This document shows, piece by piece, positions 6,853-16,012 of a stretch of DNA of 64,000 bases. Within the stretch, counting starts at the first letter, position 1. Each line of letters begins with the position of its first letter. The position numbers and the translations under genes are program-made. The DNA comes from Balneola sp. (lineage in GTDB: Bacteria > Bacteroidota > Rhodothermia > Balneolales > Balneolaceae), in NCBI GenBank assembly GCA_017640785.1, contig JAEPPZ010000004.1, positions 190,669 to 254,668 on the forward strand, written 5' to 3'. Below the pieces are notes generated by a model that had not been told where the DNA came from, did not search any database, and was given only the letters and a program-made list of their open reading frames with translations.

Positions 6853-8847
6853 ATGGACGTAACAAAACCCGCTATACAGATTTTTTACGGAAAGTACCTG
6901 GATGCTATTACTAATGAAATTCCTGCAGATCATATCCCTGTAGAAAAGAACGGTCCTTTCGGAATTACACTGGAACCGGGCAAACCAAACTTTCCAACGA
7001 ATGACACTGCTACGATCACGCTGGCTAATTTAGACGCTGACGGTACCGAGCTTTACCCTAAGCAATGGTTTATTGATGAAAGCAAAAGCGAAGCTGAAGG
7101 CGCTGTTTATCCGTTTGAGTTGTTTTTTAGGGTGTACACCTACGGCGAAGCTGCTTTCACCGGTATTTACGGAGAGAAGAAATACAGCGTGAATAACGAT
7201 GAAGTAACCATCAGCTTAAACAGTATTGTTGGGTTATTGGATAAGAAGGACAGGGCTTTGAAGACGTTGAAATTCAATCAGGCAGACCTGATAAGTAAAG
7301 ATGCAGCTCCAACACATGATATGGATTCCGGCGTTGACCTTAATGGAAACGCAACTGATCATGAGTCATTAAAATTCAGAATCGACTATTCAGTTTACGA
7401 AGGGCAGACTGGAAGTTCTAATCAGCTCGCCATTGATTTTTTGGAATCTTATTTCGCGAACAGTGAAATACTTACACACCTAAGCATTGACTTAACGACA
7501 CTTAGTTTTGATGAAGCTAATTCTGACGGAAATAACGATATATATAATTATACAAAGAAATTTTCCTGTTTTGTAAAAATCAAAGAACAAACTGTTTTAA
7601 CCAGAGTGGACTTAGTTTTGGAGCTTCATTATGGAGACGCAAACCCAACGCCTGGTTCTTTTGCTCCATCAGCTATTGTGCAACTTGATCTCGATATTTA
7701 TCACGCTAAAAATACAAATGAAACCATCGGCGGAAGAAAAGTGATTCAGATTGGACGATTTTTTGAAAATTCTGATGGCAGCGATCTTACAACTTCAAAC
7801 AAATATGACATTGTTATTCACAGCCCAAACCGTCCGGGAAATTCAGATTGTTTTTTAAATGCAGTTGACCTGAACTTCTCAGAAGTATTAGTAGTCGCTT
7901 TTGATCAAGGTTGGATTCATGGCACTCGATGGGATTTCACCACCGGGAGTGACTGGGAAGTGTTAGAGAGCGAGCTGAACCGTGATTATTTCGATGTATT
8001 CCAGTTAACGCTGGATAGTATTTCTAATTTCTATAGAAGCTTTTATGACAGCCCTGGTAACGCCAATTTTTTTGATATTACTAATGCAGGTTCCACCGGT
8101 AGAAAAGCATTTATTGCAGATGCGTTAATGTTTAACTGGATAGGAGAGAAGAACACCACTAAAGATCTTATTGCAAGCTTAGCGCGTCAAACCAACTGCT
8201 ACCTGTACGCCGATGCAATGGGAAAGATAGTGTACCAATCCAGAAGCTTTCACGAAGATGATTATACATCCGAAACAACCCCGGCATCTGCTGTTGATTT
8301 GGAGAGTTCAGACTACTTTTTCAGTTCCGGACAAACAGAAGACTTTGGCTTCGATACGTTTGAAATAGAAGTTCCGATAGATATAGTTGAAATCAATAAT
8401 CTGGTTTCAGATCAGGACCAACTCATTTATGTTAACGAAAACGGCGAAGCTGATCAGCCGGGTTTAAGGAATACTGATCTCGAGCTTTCAGGCTTCCGGA
8501 TCTATGATCTGGCTGTACCACAAACGGAGTATGTAGATGAGTTCCCTTTGTGGCGGCTTTCACCTTCAGATCCAAGCTTTCCAAGCTACACTGCGGACCT
8601 GATGGACGAGTTCCTTCAGCAGCCGGTTACACTTGCTTCAGCATACGCAAAACGCTTTGTGTGGCCAACAGAGTTTATTTATCCGAAACTACCGGGGCAA
8701 CATTATCCAACCATTAAAGAGGGCGGTTTAATGTACCGTGATAAAGATGGGGTCCGCACGATTTACCTAGTTACCAGGATCGACAGATCTGCCGAGATGT
8801 TTAAAACGATCGAGCTTAAAAAAGAAGCAGAATGGGAGGTGGTGTGA
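6853..8847 (+). CDS. Phage tail hub / baseplate protein
   Basis: 664 residues, strand-rich, no signal peptide. The N-terminal part (about 1-130) resembles distal-tail or hub beta domains. Around residues 430-465 the pattern TTKDLIASLARQTNCYLYAD, followed by MGKIVYQSR, is typical of hub proteins of the gp27/gpD group. It lies directly after the tape measure, as hub genes do. The stop overlaps the start of the next gene (TGATG). The exact class (Dit, Tal or fusion) cannot be decided from sequence alone. Confidence 0.65.
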   Translation: MDVTKPAIQIFYGKYLDAITNEIPADHIPVEKNGPFGITLEPGKPNFPTNDTATITLANLDADGTELYPKQWFIDESKSEAEGAVYPFELFFRVYTYGEAAFTGIYGEKKYSVNNDEVTISLNSIVGLLDKKDRALKTLKFNQADLISKDAAPTHDMDSGVDLNGNATDHESLKFRIDYSVYEGQTGSSNQLAIDFLESYFANSEILTHLSIDLTTLSFDEANSDGNNDIYNYTKKFSCFVKIKEQTVLTRVDLVLELHYGDANPTPGSFAPSAIVQLDLDIYHAKNTNETIGGRKVIQIGRFFENSDGSDLTTSNKYDIVIHSPNRPGNSDCFLNAVDLNFSEVLVVAFDQGWIHGTRWDFTTGSDWEVLESELNRDYFDVFQLTLDSISNFYRSFYDSPGNANFFDITNAGSTGRKAFIADALMFNWIGEKNTTKDLIASLARQTNCYLYADAMGKIVYQSRSFHEDDYTSETTPASAVDLESSDYFFSSGQTEDFGFDTFEIEVPIDIVEINNLVSDQDQLIYVNENGEADQPGLRNTDLELSGFRIYDLAVPQTEYVDEFPLWRLSPSDPSFPSYTADLMDEFLQQPVTLASAYAKRFVWPTEFIYPKLPGQHYPTIKEGGLMYRDKDGVRTIYLVTRIDRSAEMFKTIELKKEAEWEVV

Positions 8848-9419
8848 TGGATCGTACTTTCTTTATAATACAGTCTCTGTGGTTAGAATTGGTAATGCCG
8901 GATGATACTACTAAGGAATTCTATTTAGAAGCACCAAACGGAAAGACAGATGCTTTTACTTGGGGTTTTAGAATTATACCTGTTCAAAATGACTTTCAGA
9001 ACCCTTCTTTCGACCTGGTAAAAGGATTTAAAAAATTCCGGCATATAGCAAACTTCAGCTACGACTGGCATACCATGCCATTCCATCTTTTATTGACCGC
9101 GAAGACAATCAAATTAAAGCACCCGCCGGGCTTTAAGAGTGTAGATCATTACTTAGAAGTGGACTGCATATTAGAGAATGAACAAGCTCTAAAAACCTAT
9201 CAGAATTCACTCTCCGGAGCTATGGCAAGCGCAGATACCGAGTACGATGCAAACCGTATTAAAAGCGGACCGGTTACGCTTCGTTTTTTAGGAAAAAAGG
9301 CGCTTACATGGAGTGAGGTTAACGAAATTTACTTCAATCAGAAGATTGAGAGTACAGATATCACTGGCGATTCGACAGAGATATCAGGAGATTCAACAGA
9401 AATCATATTACACGACTGA
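8847..9419 (+). CDS. Tail-tip or baseplate protein, unknown family
   Basis: 190 residues if begun at ATG 8847, which is preceded by GGGAGGTGG at 8834-8842 and overlaps the hub stop. An in-frame ATG at 8832 is less likely because it would precede that ribosome site. The protein is soluble and mixed alpha/beta. Its C-terminus contains a short tandem repeat (TDITGDSTEISGDSTEI) close to the stop. Context points to the tail tip between hub and fibre. Confidence 0.6.
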   Translation: MDRTFFIIQSLWLELVMPDDTTKEFYLEAPNGKTDAFTWGFRIIPVQNDFQNPSFDLVKGFKKFRHIANFSYDWHTMPFHLLLTAKTIKLKHPPGFKSVDHYLEVDCILENEQALKTYQNSLSGAMASADTEYDANRIKSGPVTLRFLGKKALTWSEVNEIYFNQKIESTDITGDSTEISGDSTEIILHD

Positions 9420-9420
9420 C

Positions 9421-11865
9421 ATGGCTAAGCAAATTTTAAATAAAGGCACGCATCCAAACGACGGAACAGGAGACACGCTCCGCGAAATGTACGGCAAGGT
9501 GAACGATAATTTTACTGAGTTGTATGATAAGGATGATGATCTGCAGTCTCAGGTAGATGATTTAGAGGCTTCCCAAAATGCAGGTTCTATTGGATATGAA
9601 ACAAAAGCTTTAATGGATGCAGATACTGCCCAGGCTGATGGCACGATTGCTCAGGTAATGAATGATGTTACAGCTTCTAATAATGGATATTATAGATGGA
9701 ATGATTCCGGTAGTGCGTGGGTAAAGAGAGCTGATTTTTATGCGACTGTTTTAGATCCGGATGATACGAGTGAAGGAGTAACCGGTAAAGCTGTTGACAC
9801 TCATAATAAAGAAAGAAAAATTCTAGGAACACTTGAGAATGAGTGGTATGACCCAGATTTTTTACAGCAATATCACAATATAATCACCTTAGCTAATGCA
9901 GATAGTACTAAACTTGATTTAGTTTTTGATTGTAGGGATAACGTACATGCTGTAAGCTCTATTCACGATGGGTTTAATTGCCTTAAAGTTTCTGTTGTAA
10001 GCGGCACAGGAGTAGAACTTTTACACCCTTATTTAAGTACTTCTTTTTTATCTAATATAGGTTGGGAAAATGGAGATCAATTCAGATACGGATTTTGGAT
10101 AAAGTCTAATAAAGCTGATGGAGCAAATACAAGAAGAATTTATTTAGCTAATGGGCAAGTAGTTACTTTAGCCTCAGATGATTGGACTTGGGTAGAGCTT
10201 GAATCAGGTACAACATACTCTGATGCAGGGGATTGGGCACTTGCTTATATAGGTCTTAGGGATTCAGTAAACCCTGAAACTTACTACATAAGAGGGTTAA
10301 CTATTACCAATATTACTCAAGGAACGTGGACAGGTGAACGTAAATCTTCAAAAGCAGAAGTTGCTAAAAATACACCTATTGTAAATTACAATGCTTTTGC
10401 TGAAAATATATATGGTGACGGAACATTAGATTCAGGTTCATTATTATTTGAGGAGGTAACCGATCAAAACGGTAATCCATTTACGAAAGAAGTAGTTGAT
10501 GGAGATATAGATATACTCAAACTGACTGGTACTTTAGATACTCAGCTTAGATCTAATATAGTAATGGGCGGGCGATGGACAGGTTCAGGTGCAGACCCTT
10601 ATAAAGACTATTATGGATTACCTCTCAAAGAGGGGTATGTATCAATAGGTTTTTGGCTGAGAACTACAAACGTAAGCAATTTTGTGAGGATTTATTGGTT
10701 CAGCATAAATTCTAGTGAAAACTTTATACGGTACTATGATCCAAATGGGGAATGGGTTTGGGTACAAAGCCCTGTTGTTTATTGGGGTGGCACAAGTCAG
10801 CTGAGTAGCGTCTTACAACTTCAATCCGATCCAACAGCAGGGAATGCTGTTATTTACGAGATTAAAGGTATTTGTTATTCACATCTTGAAGAACCTTTAG
10901 AATTTAAATCTAGCTATAATTTAGAAGCAAAAAAATCTGATTGGTATGGTAGAAGCTGGACTTCTTACGGTGATTCAATTACTGGATATAACCACTTTCA
11001 GAGCATAATAAATAGTTTGCTAGGAGCAAAGCACAATAAAAGACATTGTGGTGGATCTCGTATGCAAAACAACAACACTATATTCTTTGTTAATGATGAA
11101 GGGTTTTATATAGACAGACCTGATGGGAGTGAAATAAAAACCCTTCTAAATGGCGCTGTTAGTAGCGGTGCAACATCCGTAGTTGTAGATTCTTCTGCAT
11201 CTTTTAGTGTGGCAGCTACTGTTGCGTTTCTCGATGGAGATTCTTTAATAGGTTCAAATACAATAGCTTCTATTTCAGGGACTACTATTACTTTGGACGT
11301 TCCATTAACGTCAGATTTGAATGATAATGCTACTATGTATTTAGTTCCAAGCGGAGCAACTAAAGCTGTATATCAAGGATTATGTACTTTAAATAGGATT
11401 CAAAATACAATACCAGCAGACACAGAGTTATTAACTATAATGGGGGGAGCTAATGATTTTGCAGGTTATGCATCGTTGGGTACGCCTCTAGGCACTATTG
11501 ACGACGCTCCAAGTGATGCTATTAACGCTACCTACTATGCTTCATGGAAAGCGTTCTTTGAAAACTTATATACTCACTTAGGGGACATTAAAGTAATAGT
11601 TATGAACTTTCCTTTTGCTACAGGTGAAGATACAAATGAAAATTTATCTTCCAGAACAAGAGAAGATTTTAGAATTGCAACAAGAGAGGTTGCTCAATTA
11701 TATGGCGCTCAAATAATCGAAACAGATGATGTTGGTGTTAATACGCTTAACTGGAGCTTATACTCTCCTGACGGTATTCACCCTAATAATTTATTCGGGG
11801 ATAGAATTGCTAAGAAATTTCTTAAAGAATTAAATTTGAGAGCAGAACATTATAGACCGTTTTAA
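9421..11865 (+). CDS. Tail fibre / receptor-binding protein with C-terminal SGNH hydrolase
   Basis: 814 residues from ATG 9421; a longer frame reaches back to 9313 inside the previous gene, but MAKQILNKGTHPNDGTGDTL is a typical fibre start. An N-terminal coiled coil (DLQSQVDDLEAS) is followed by repetitive beta regions that look like carbohydrate-binding modules. Residues about 515-814 form an SGNH/GDSL esterase: block I SYGDSIT (nucleophile Ser), block III GGANDF (Asn), and block V SPDGIHPNN (Asp and His). Such domains in phage fibres remove acyl groups from surface polysaccharides. It is the last phage gene in the module. Confidence 0.85.
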   Translation: MAKQILNKGTHPNDGTGDTLREMYGKVNDNFTELYDKDDDLQSQVDDLEASQNAGSIGYETKALMDADTAQADGTIAQVMNDVTASNNGYYRWNDSGSAWVKRADFYATVLDPDDTSEGVTGKAVDTHNKERKILGTLENEWYDPDFLQQYHNIITLANADSTKLDLVFDCRDNVHAVSSIHDGFNCLKVSVVSGTGVELLHPYLSTSFLSNIGWENGDQFRYGFWIKSNKADGANTRRIYLANGQVVTLASDDWTWVELESGTTYSDAGDWALAYIGLRDSVNPETYYIRGLTITNITQGTWTGERKSSKAEVAKNTPIVNYNAFAENIYGDGTLDSGSLLFEEVTDQNGNPFTKEVVDGDIDILKLTGTLDTQLRSNIVMGGRWTGSGADPYKDYYGLPLKEGYVSIGFWLRTTNVSNFVRIYWFSINSSENFIRYYDPNGEWVWVQSPVVYWGGTSQLSSVLQLQSDPTAGNAVIYEIKGICYSHLEEPLEFKSSYNLEAKKSDWYGRSWTSYGDSITGYNHFQSIINSLLGAKHNKRHCGGSRMQNNNTIFFVNDEGFYIDRPDGSEIKTLLNGAVSSGATSVVVDSSASFSVAATVAFLDGDSLIGSNTIASISGTTITLDVPLTSDLNDNATMYLVPSGATKAVYQGLCTLNRIQNTIPADTELLTIMGGANDFAGYASLGTPLGTIDDAPSDAINATYYASWKAFFENLYTHLGDIKVIVMNFPFATGEDTNENLSSRTREDFRIATREVAQLYGAQIIETDDVGVNTLNWSLYSPDGIHPNNLFGDRIAKKFLKELNLRAEHYRPF

Positions 11866-11995
11866 ATAAAATTATTTGTCTTTTTTAATTAAACTGAATG
11901 TCCGCGAATAGTAAATGTTAAGGCTCGTTTAAATATATTAGATTTAATTTAGATTAAGTCAGTAAAGTCATATAATATATATTATGTAAAGTTGG
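11866..11995. other. Prophage-host junction interval, AT-rich, no gene seen
   Basis: 130 bp between the tail fibre stop and the leftward peroxiredoxin stop. It is AT-rich with a weak AAATAA/TTATTT inverted repeat and a T-run right after the fibre gene, which could end transcription. The right phage end must lie here or inside the fibre's 3' flank. No tRNA or obvious att repeat is visible, and the partner left end is not in the window. Confidence 0.4.
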
Positions 11996-12466
11996 TTAAT
12001 TTAACTTTATCAACTCTTCTTCTATTTTCTGAAAATCTGGTAGTTCATTCGCATTCTCTAATATCTCAACATGAACAACTATTCCTTCTTTATTAATAAT
12101 GAATACAGATCTTTTTGAAACTCCTTTCATGCCGAAAAAATCATCGTATAAAACATTATATTTTAGTGAAGCGTCTTTATTGAAGTCACTCAAAAGTTGG
12201 AAGTTTATATTTTGTGACTCTTTAAATTCTTTAAGTGTAAAGAAAGTATCTATACTTATTCCGAGTATTTCCGCATCTAAGGAATTGTACATCTTTAAAT
12301 TATCTCTTGTGTTACACAATTCTTTTGTACAAGTACTGGTAAATGCTAAAGGAAAAAATAGAAGAACTATGTTCTTCTCCCCTTTATAGTCTTTAAGGCT
12401 AACCTTTTCACCTTTGGTATTTTGTAATGTAAAGTCAGGAGCACTCTTATATAATAAATCAGACAT
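11996..12466 (-). CDS. Peroxiredoxin (AhpC/TSA, BCP/AhpE group)
   Basis: 156 residues, cytoplasmic. It carries the peroxidatic motif P39-xxx-T-xx-C46 (PLAFTSTC) and a second Cys five residues later (C51), the arrangement of atypical two-Cys BCP enzymes that reduce peroxides with thioredoxin. The family's usual length is about 150-160. Its ATG overlaps the stop of the membrane protein upstream by 8 bp, so it is the last gene of the leftward der-nuoI run and faces the prophage end. Confidence 0.9.
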   Translation of the reverse strand: MSDLLYKSAPDFTLQNTKGEKVSLKDYKGEKNIVLLFFPLAFTSTCTKELCNTRDNLKMYNSLDAEILGISIDTFFTLKEFKESQNINFQLLSDFNKDASLKYNVLYDDFFGMKGVSKRSVFIINKEGIVVHVEILENANELPDFQKIEEELIKLN

Positions 12467-13061
12467 TAGGTTTACTTATTTGAGATTGTTTGGTTCCAAG
12501 CGAGATTATTAAGACGCCTGTTATAAGTAGTAATTCTGTAATCACTGTAATTTTATCATCTGTCAATGGAATCATCCAAAAGAAGGTGAATGAAATTAAA
12601 CACACAAATGTACCTATTATCAGAAGTAAATAATTTTTCTGGTTCTTTTGATTAATAGAAAAAATCAAAATTGATACAAGAAGTGCGCCTCCTTGAAACG
12701 TACCCAATATCAGATTATAGATAACTGACTGATCAAGAACTAACGGTATAAATAGAAGAATTACAAAAGGTAGATAACCTAAAATTGCAGGGAATCTCGC
12801 AAATATTGGTTTTGATTCTCTTATCAGATTAAATAAAGCACTAAGTATGCAAACTAAACTTGCGGTGTTCAGAAAACGAATGGCTATAATTAGTGAATCA
12901 TCAATTAAATAGACTACGTTTGAAATCAAATAAGTTAGCAGTGCAGAACTCAAAAGAATCAAAAAAGAAGACTTTTTGATGGTTATAACAGTGATTAGAT
13001 GATACAATGAAAACAGTAACACTAATACATTGAGAAGACTTAACCAACTAGATAGATCCAT
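12459..13061 (-). CDS. Multi-pass membrane protein, unknown
   Basis: 200 residues with six or seven hydrophobic helices spread over the whole length and only short loops. No catalytic motif is seen. The layout resembles stand-alone seven-helix sensor modules found at the N-terminus of some histidine kinases, but no kinase domain follows. It is translationally coupled to the peroxiredoxin (8-bp overlap) and starts 5 bp after the upstream gene. Confidence 0.7.
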   Translation of the reverse strand: MDLSSWLSLLNVLVLLFSLYHLITVITIKKSSFLILLSSALLTYLISNVVYLIDDSLIIAIRFLNTASLVCILSALFNLIRESKPIFARFPAILGYLPFVILLFIPLVLDQSVIYNLILGTFQGGALLVSILIFSINQKNQKNYLLLIIGTFVCLISFTFFWMIPLTDDKITVITELLLITGVLIISLGTKQSQISKPNV

Positions 13062-13065
13062 AAAA

Positions 13066-13590
13066 TTAATGTTTGGGTCTTGCGGCTATTTCTCTCTGGA
13101 ATTGTTTATCTGACTGATAAGTAAGCACTAGGTGAGCTATTTCTTTCAAAGATTTTCTTTCTTCTGTAACCATCGCCCATAAAATATCTAAAACTGAAAC
13201 GGGTTTAGATTCCTCAGTCATTTCAATTTCAAAATAAGATGATGGTTTTTCTCTAAGAAAATTTACTAAGTCTGTTCTAAGACCTTCAATATCTTTTAAA
13301 ACAGTAGAAACAGTTAGGATCTCAATTTCTTCTTCTGAAAGCTCTACCCTTTCAAAAATTGAGAAGTCATTTAACTGTATCTCCTCTCCTTGTTTTTTTA
13401 ATGCTTCTAGAACAGTTACAATTTTCGATTGAGCAGAATTAATAGATAACAAGTTCTCTATTATAGATTCCCCTCCTAAAGGTTTCCGGGAATACGGTAC
13501 AAAGCTTATAACTTTAGAAAGTGACTGTATTTCATATTTGAGATACTCAATATCACTTATCAGGTCATCAAGCTTTTGCTGATTTATCAA
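13066..13590 (-). CDS. Hypothetical helical cytoplasmic protein
   Basis: 174 residues, predicted largely helical, no signal peptide. A TTG codon (MINQQKLDDLISDIEYLK) is the only reasonable start, as the next Met is beyond residue 120. The C-terminal part (VSVLDILWAMVTEERKSLKEIAHLVLTYQS) has a conserved look, but I do not recognise the family. It sits 21 bp downstream of nuoI and 4 bp before a membrane protein gene. Confidence 0.65.
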   Translation of the reverse strand: MINQQKLDDLISDIEYLKYEIQSLSKVISFVPYSRKPLGGESIIENLLSINSAQSKIVTVLEALKKQGEEIQLNDFSIFERVELSEEEIEILTVSTVLKDIEGLRTDLVNFLREKPSSYFEIEMTEESKPVSVLDILWAMVTEERKSLKEIAHLVLTYQSDKQFQREIAARPKH

Positions 13591-13611
13591 ACTAACAAGG
13601 TTAGATTTAAA

Positions 13612-14298
13612 TTATTTCCAAGTCTTGGATGCAGGAGCAGCATCGTTTTTGTCTTGAGTTTTAATCATATCAACTAAAGAAAGACCGGTATTCCATTCTG
13701 TATCTCTGTCTCGAACAGAGTGAATATTATTTTCTTCCTGAAAGTCCCAAAAATTACCGAACTGAGTGTTTTTGTAAGTTTTTAAGTACTCGAGTCTTTC
13801 TTCAAGATCTTCTTTTGGTACAAGCAATCGTTCTTTATCGTACACAGCATCCTCACGGGATTCAAAAACTATATCATAGTCTTTACTCATTACAATTGCT
13901 TCTTCCGGGCAGACTTCTTCACAGTAACCGCAGTAAATACATCTTAACATATTTATCTCGAAGAAATCCGGGAAGCGTTCTTTTTCATCCTCTGTCTCTG
14001 ATGCTTGCATACTTATGGCAAGAGGCGGACAAGCACGTGCGCATAATCCACAAGCTACACATCGCTCTTTACCGTGATCTTCAACCAGAACAGGTCTTCC
14101 TCTGAAAATTGCCGGTGGAGTCCATTTCTCCTCAGGGTAATTCATTGTAAACTTTGGCTGAAACATTTGTTTAAATGTATACCAAAGCCCTTTGAATATC
14201 TCAGGTAAATATATTCTTTCTAAGAAATTAAGCTTACGCTCATTCTTTTGATTGCTACTTAAAGCATTTAAAACTGGTTTCTCGAGATTCTTAGCCAT
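13612..14298 (-). CDS. nuoI: NADH-quinone oxidoreductase subunit I (NuoI)
   Basis: 228 residues. Two [4Fe-4S] cysteine motifs are clear: [12 protein letters not shown] (about residues 82-93) and [12 protein letters not shown] (about 122-133). They form clusters N6a and N6b in the peripheral arm of respiratory complex I. The N-terminal amphipathic part ([21 protein letters not shown]) matches the family. A C-terminal tail of about 70 residues is longer than in many homologues. No other nuo gene is adjacent: upstream is der and downstream is a hypothetical gene, so here nuoI is detached from the usual nuoA-N cluster. Confidence 0.93.
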   Translation of the reverse strand: MAKNLEKPVLNALSSNQKNERKLNFLERIYLPEIFKGLWYTFKQMFQPKFTMNYPEEKWTPPAIFRGRPVLVEDHGKERCVACGLCARACPPLAISMQASETEDEKERFPDFFEINMLRCIYCGYCEEVCPEEAIVMSKDYDIVFESREDAVYDKERLLVPKEDLEERLEYLKTYKNTQFGNFWDFQEENNIHSVRDRDTEWNTGLSLVDMIKTQDKNDAAPASKTWK

Positions 14299-14386
14299 CT
14301 AAATTGGTCAGAAGTATAGTTCGAATTTATATTCAAAAATAAACCTTTGTTGCATCAGCTTCAAAGATTATTCCTGTTTTTATTAA

Positions 14387-15694
14387 TTATTTTTGACGGA
14401 ACACCATTGTTATTGGGACACCTTTAAATCCATACCGTTCACGCAGCTGATTTTCTATGAATCTTCTGTAATTAGGAGGAAGATCTTGAGGACTGTTCAT
14501 AAAAAATTTAAACACTGGAGGATTAGATTTTACCTGAGTTCCATACTGAATCTTAAGTTGTCGGCCTCTTTTCATTGGTAATGGCCTCATCGATAACATG
14601 TCTTCAATGAAGTTGTTGAATTCAGAAGTACCTATCTCCTTTTTCCTTTCCTGAATTACTTCTTCTACAACATCCATTACCTTGTGGACTCTTTTTCTAT
14701 TTAGCGCTGAAATAGTAAGGATCGGTACGTAATCTAACTGTGGAGTAGATTCATATATATAATTCTCGAACTCTTTAACAGTATGCGTGTCCTTTTCTGT
14801 TACTAAGTCCCATTTATTCAGCAGTATAATTAGAGCTTTGTTATATTTTTCGGCTTCTCGTAATACCCTTTTATCCTGATCTTCAAAACCTCTCATAGCA
14901 TCTAAAATAAGAACAGCAACATCACACTCTTGTATTGCTCTTGCTGTTCTTACAGTACTATAGAACTCAATATTTTCTTTTACTTTAGTTCGTTTACGAA
15001 GTCCGGCTGTATCAACTAAAACGTAATCTTTACCATTAAAATTTAATTTACTATTAATGGTGTCTCTTGTAGTTCCGGCTATATCGGTTACAATGCATCG
15101 CTCATCATCCAATAAGGCATTTACCAGACTACTTTTGCCAACATTAGGGCGGCCAATAAAAGCGATTTTAGGTGACGGGTCTTCCTCTTCTTTTATAGCT
15201 TCCGGAAGTAATTCTGTAACTTTATCTAAAAGGTCTCCGGTTCCGATCCCGCTTATTCCGGAAATAGGAAATATTTCATCAAATCCTAATTCATAGAACT
15301 CTGATGCATTTAACCTTCTCATCTCATTATCAGCTTTATTGGCTACTAAAAGTACAGGCTTCTTTTGCTGGCGCAGTAGTTGGGATACTGACTTATCAAG
15401 AGTATTAATTCCATGCTCTGCATCAACTACAAACAGAATCACATCAGATTCTTCCAAAGCTATGTGAACTTGTTCACGGATACCAACAACCATCACATTC
15501 ATGTCATCCGGTAGATACCCTCCAGTATCTATAACATTAAAATCTATACCGTTCCAATAGGATTGCCCGTAGTGTCTATCTCGGGTCACGCCGTATTCGT
15601 CATGAACTATTGCTTTTCTTTTACCTATTAATCTGTTAAATATAGTTGATTTACCTACATTAGGTCTTCCAACAATGGAAACTACTGGGAGCAT
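14387..15694 (-). CDS. der: Ribosome assembly GTPase Der (EngA)
   Basis: 435 residues, with the hallmark tandem GTPase domains: GRPNVGKST near the N-terminus and GRPNVGKSS around residue 180, each with DTGG/DTAG (G3) and NKAD/NKWD (G4) motifs. A C-terminal KH-like domain follows (PPNYRRFIENQLRERYGF). Der acts in 50S subunit maturation. It is first in the leftward run, 88 bp before nuoI, and divergent from a small membrane gene at 15755, so 15695-15754 should hold divergent promoters. Confidence 0.96.
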   Translation of the reverse strand: MLPVVSIVGRPNVGKSTIFNRLIGKRKAIVHDEYGVTRDRHYGQSYWNGIDFNVIDTGGYLPDDMNVMVVGIREQVHIALEESDVILFVVDAEHGINTLDKSVSQLLRQQKKPVLLVANKADNEMRRLNASEFYELGFDEIFPISGISGIGTGDLLDKVTELLPEAIKEEEDPSPKIAFIGRPNVGKSSLVNALLDDERCIVTDIAGTTRDTINSKLNFNGKDYVLVDTAGLRKRTKVKENIEFYSTVRTARAIQECDVAVLILDAMRGFEDQDKRVLREAEKYNKALIILLNKWDLVTEKDTHTVKEFENYIYESTPQLDYVPILTISALNRKRVHKVMDVVEEVIQERKKEIGTSEFNNFIEDMLSMRPLPMKRGRQLKIQYGTQVKSNPPVFKFFMNSPQDLPPNYRRFIENQLRERYGFKGVPITMVFRQK

Positions 15695-15754
15695 TTATGA
15701 ATTTGTCTTTATAAATTAGAACAGTAAATATACAACTATTATAGCCCAACTTAT

Positions 15755-16012
15755 ATGTTAAAAACATTCTACAATGAAATAGGATTTTTAGGAGCCTTGC
15801 TTCTGGCGTTAGGTCTGTTTGTTTTATTTATACTTTGGGTTGCGGGTATTGCAGGGATAACTCTACCTGTTGACGGAGGAAAGCCAAGAGGTTCTAAGAT
15901 CGAGATCGCTATTGCTGTTTTTTTCCCTATCTACCCCGTTTTATGGCTATTTTATGAAATGTATCATCAAAGAGAATTCCTTAAAAAAGATAATAATGAT
16001 TTAGCTGCTTAA
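15755..16012 (+). CDS. Small two-helix membrane protein
   Basis: 85 residues with two hydrophobic segments, about residues 9-35 (IGFLGALLLALGLFVLFILW) and about 55-70 (IAIAVFFPIYPVLWLFY), separated by a charged loop (PVDGGKPRGSKIE). The family is not recognised. It starts 60 bp after the divergent der promoter region and its 3' end overlaps the convergent helicase gene by 12 bp. Confidence 0.7.
   Translation: MLKTFYNEIGFLGALLLALGLFVLFILWVAGIAGITLPVDGGKPRGSKIEIAIAVFFPIYPVLWLFYEMYHQREFLKKDNNDLAA

Larger units (their letters stand above)
1..11900 (+). mobile_element. Prophage late region (siphovirus-like), left part outside window
   Basis: A run of rightward genes in canonical late order: capsid, lysis genes, tail tube, tail chaperones, tape measure, hub and tail fibre. 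It stops abruptly at 11865, where leftward host genes start. The DNA looks richer in G+C than the flanking chromosome, and several genes have clear Shine-Dalgarno sites (AAGGAG before 4505, GGGAGG before 8847) that many host genes here lack. No integrase, terminase or portal lies in the window, so the left boundary and attachment sites cannot be set. The right boundary is placed within 11866-11995 by gene content only. It could be an intact prophage or a remnant; no broken late gene is visible. Confidence 0.88.

Noticed and set aside
11866..11995. attR site with identifiable core
   Set aside because: No direct repeat or tRNA 3' end could be matched because the left prophage end is outside the window.
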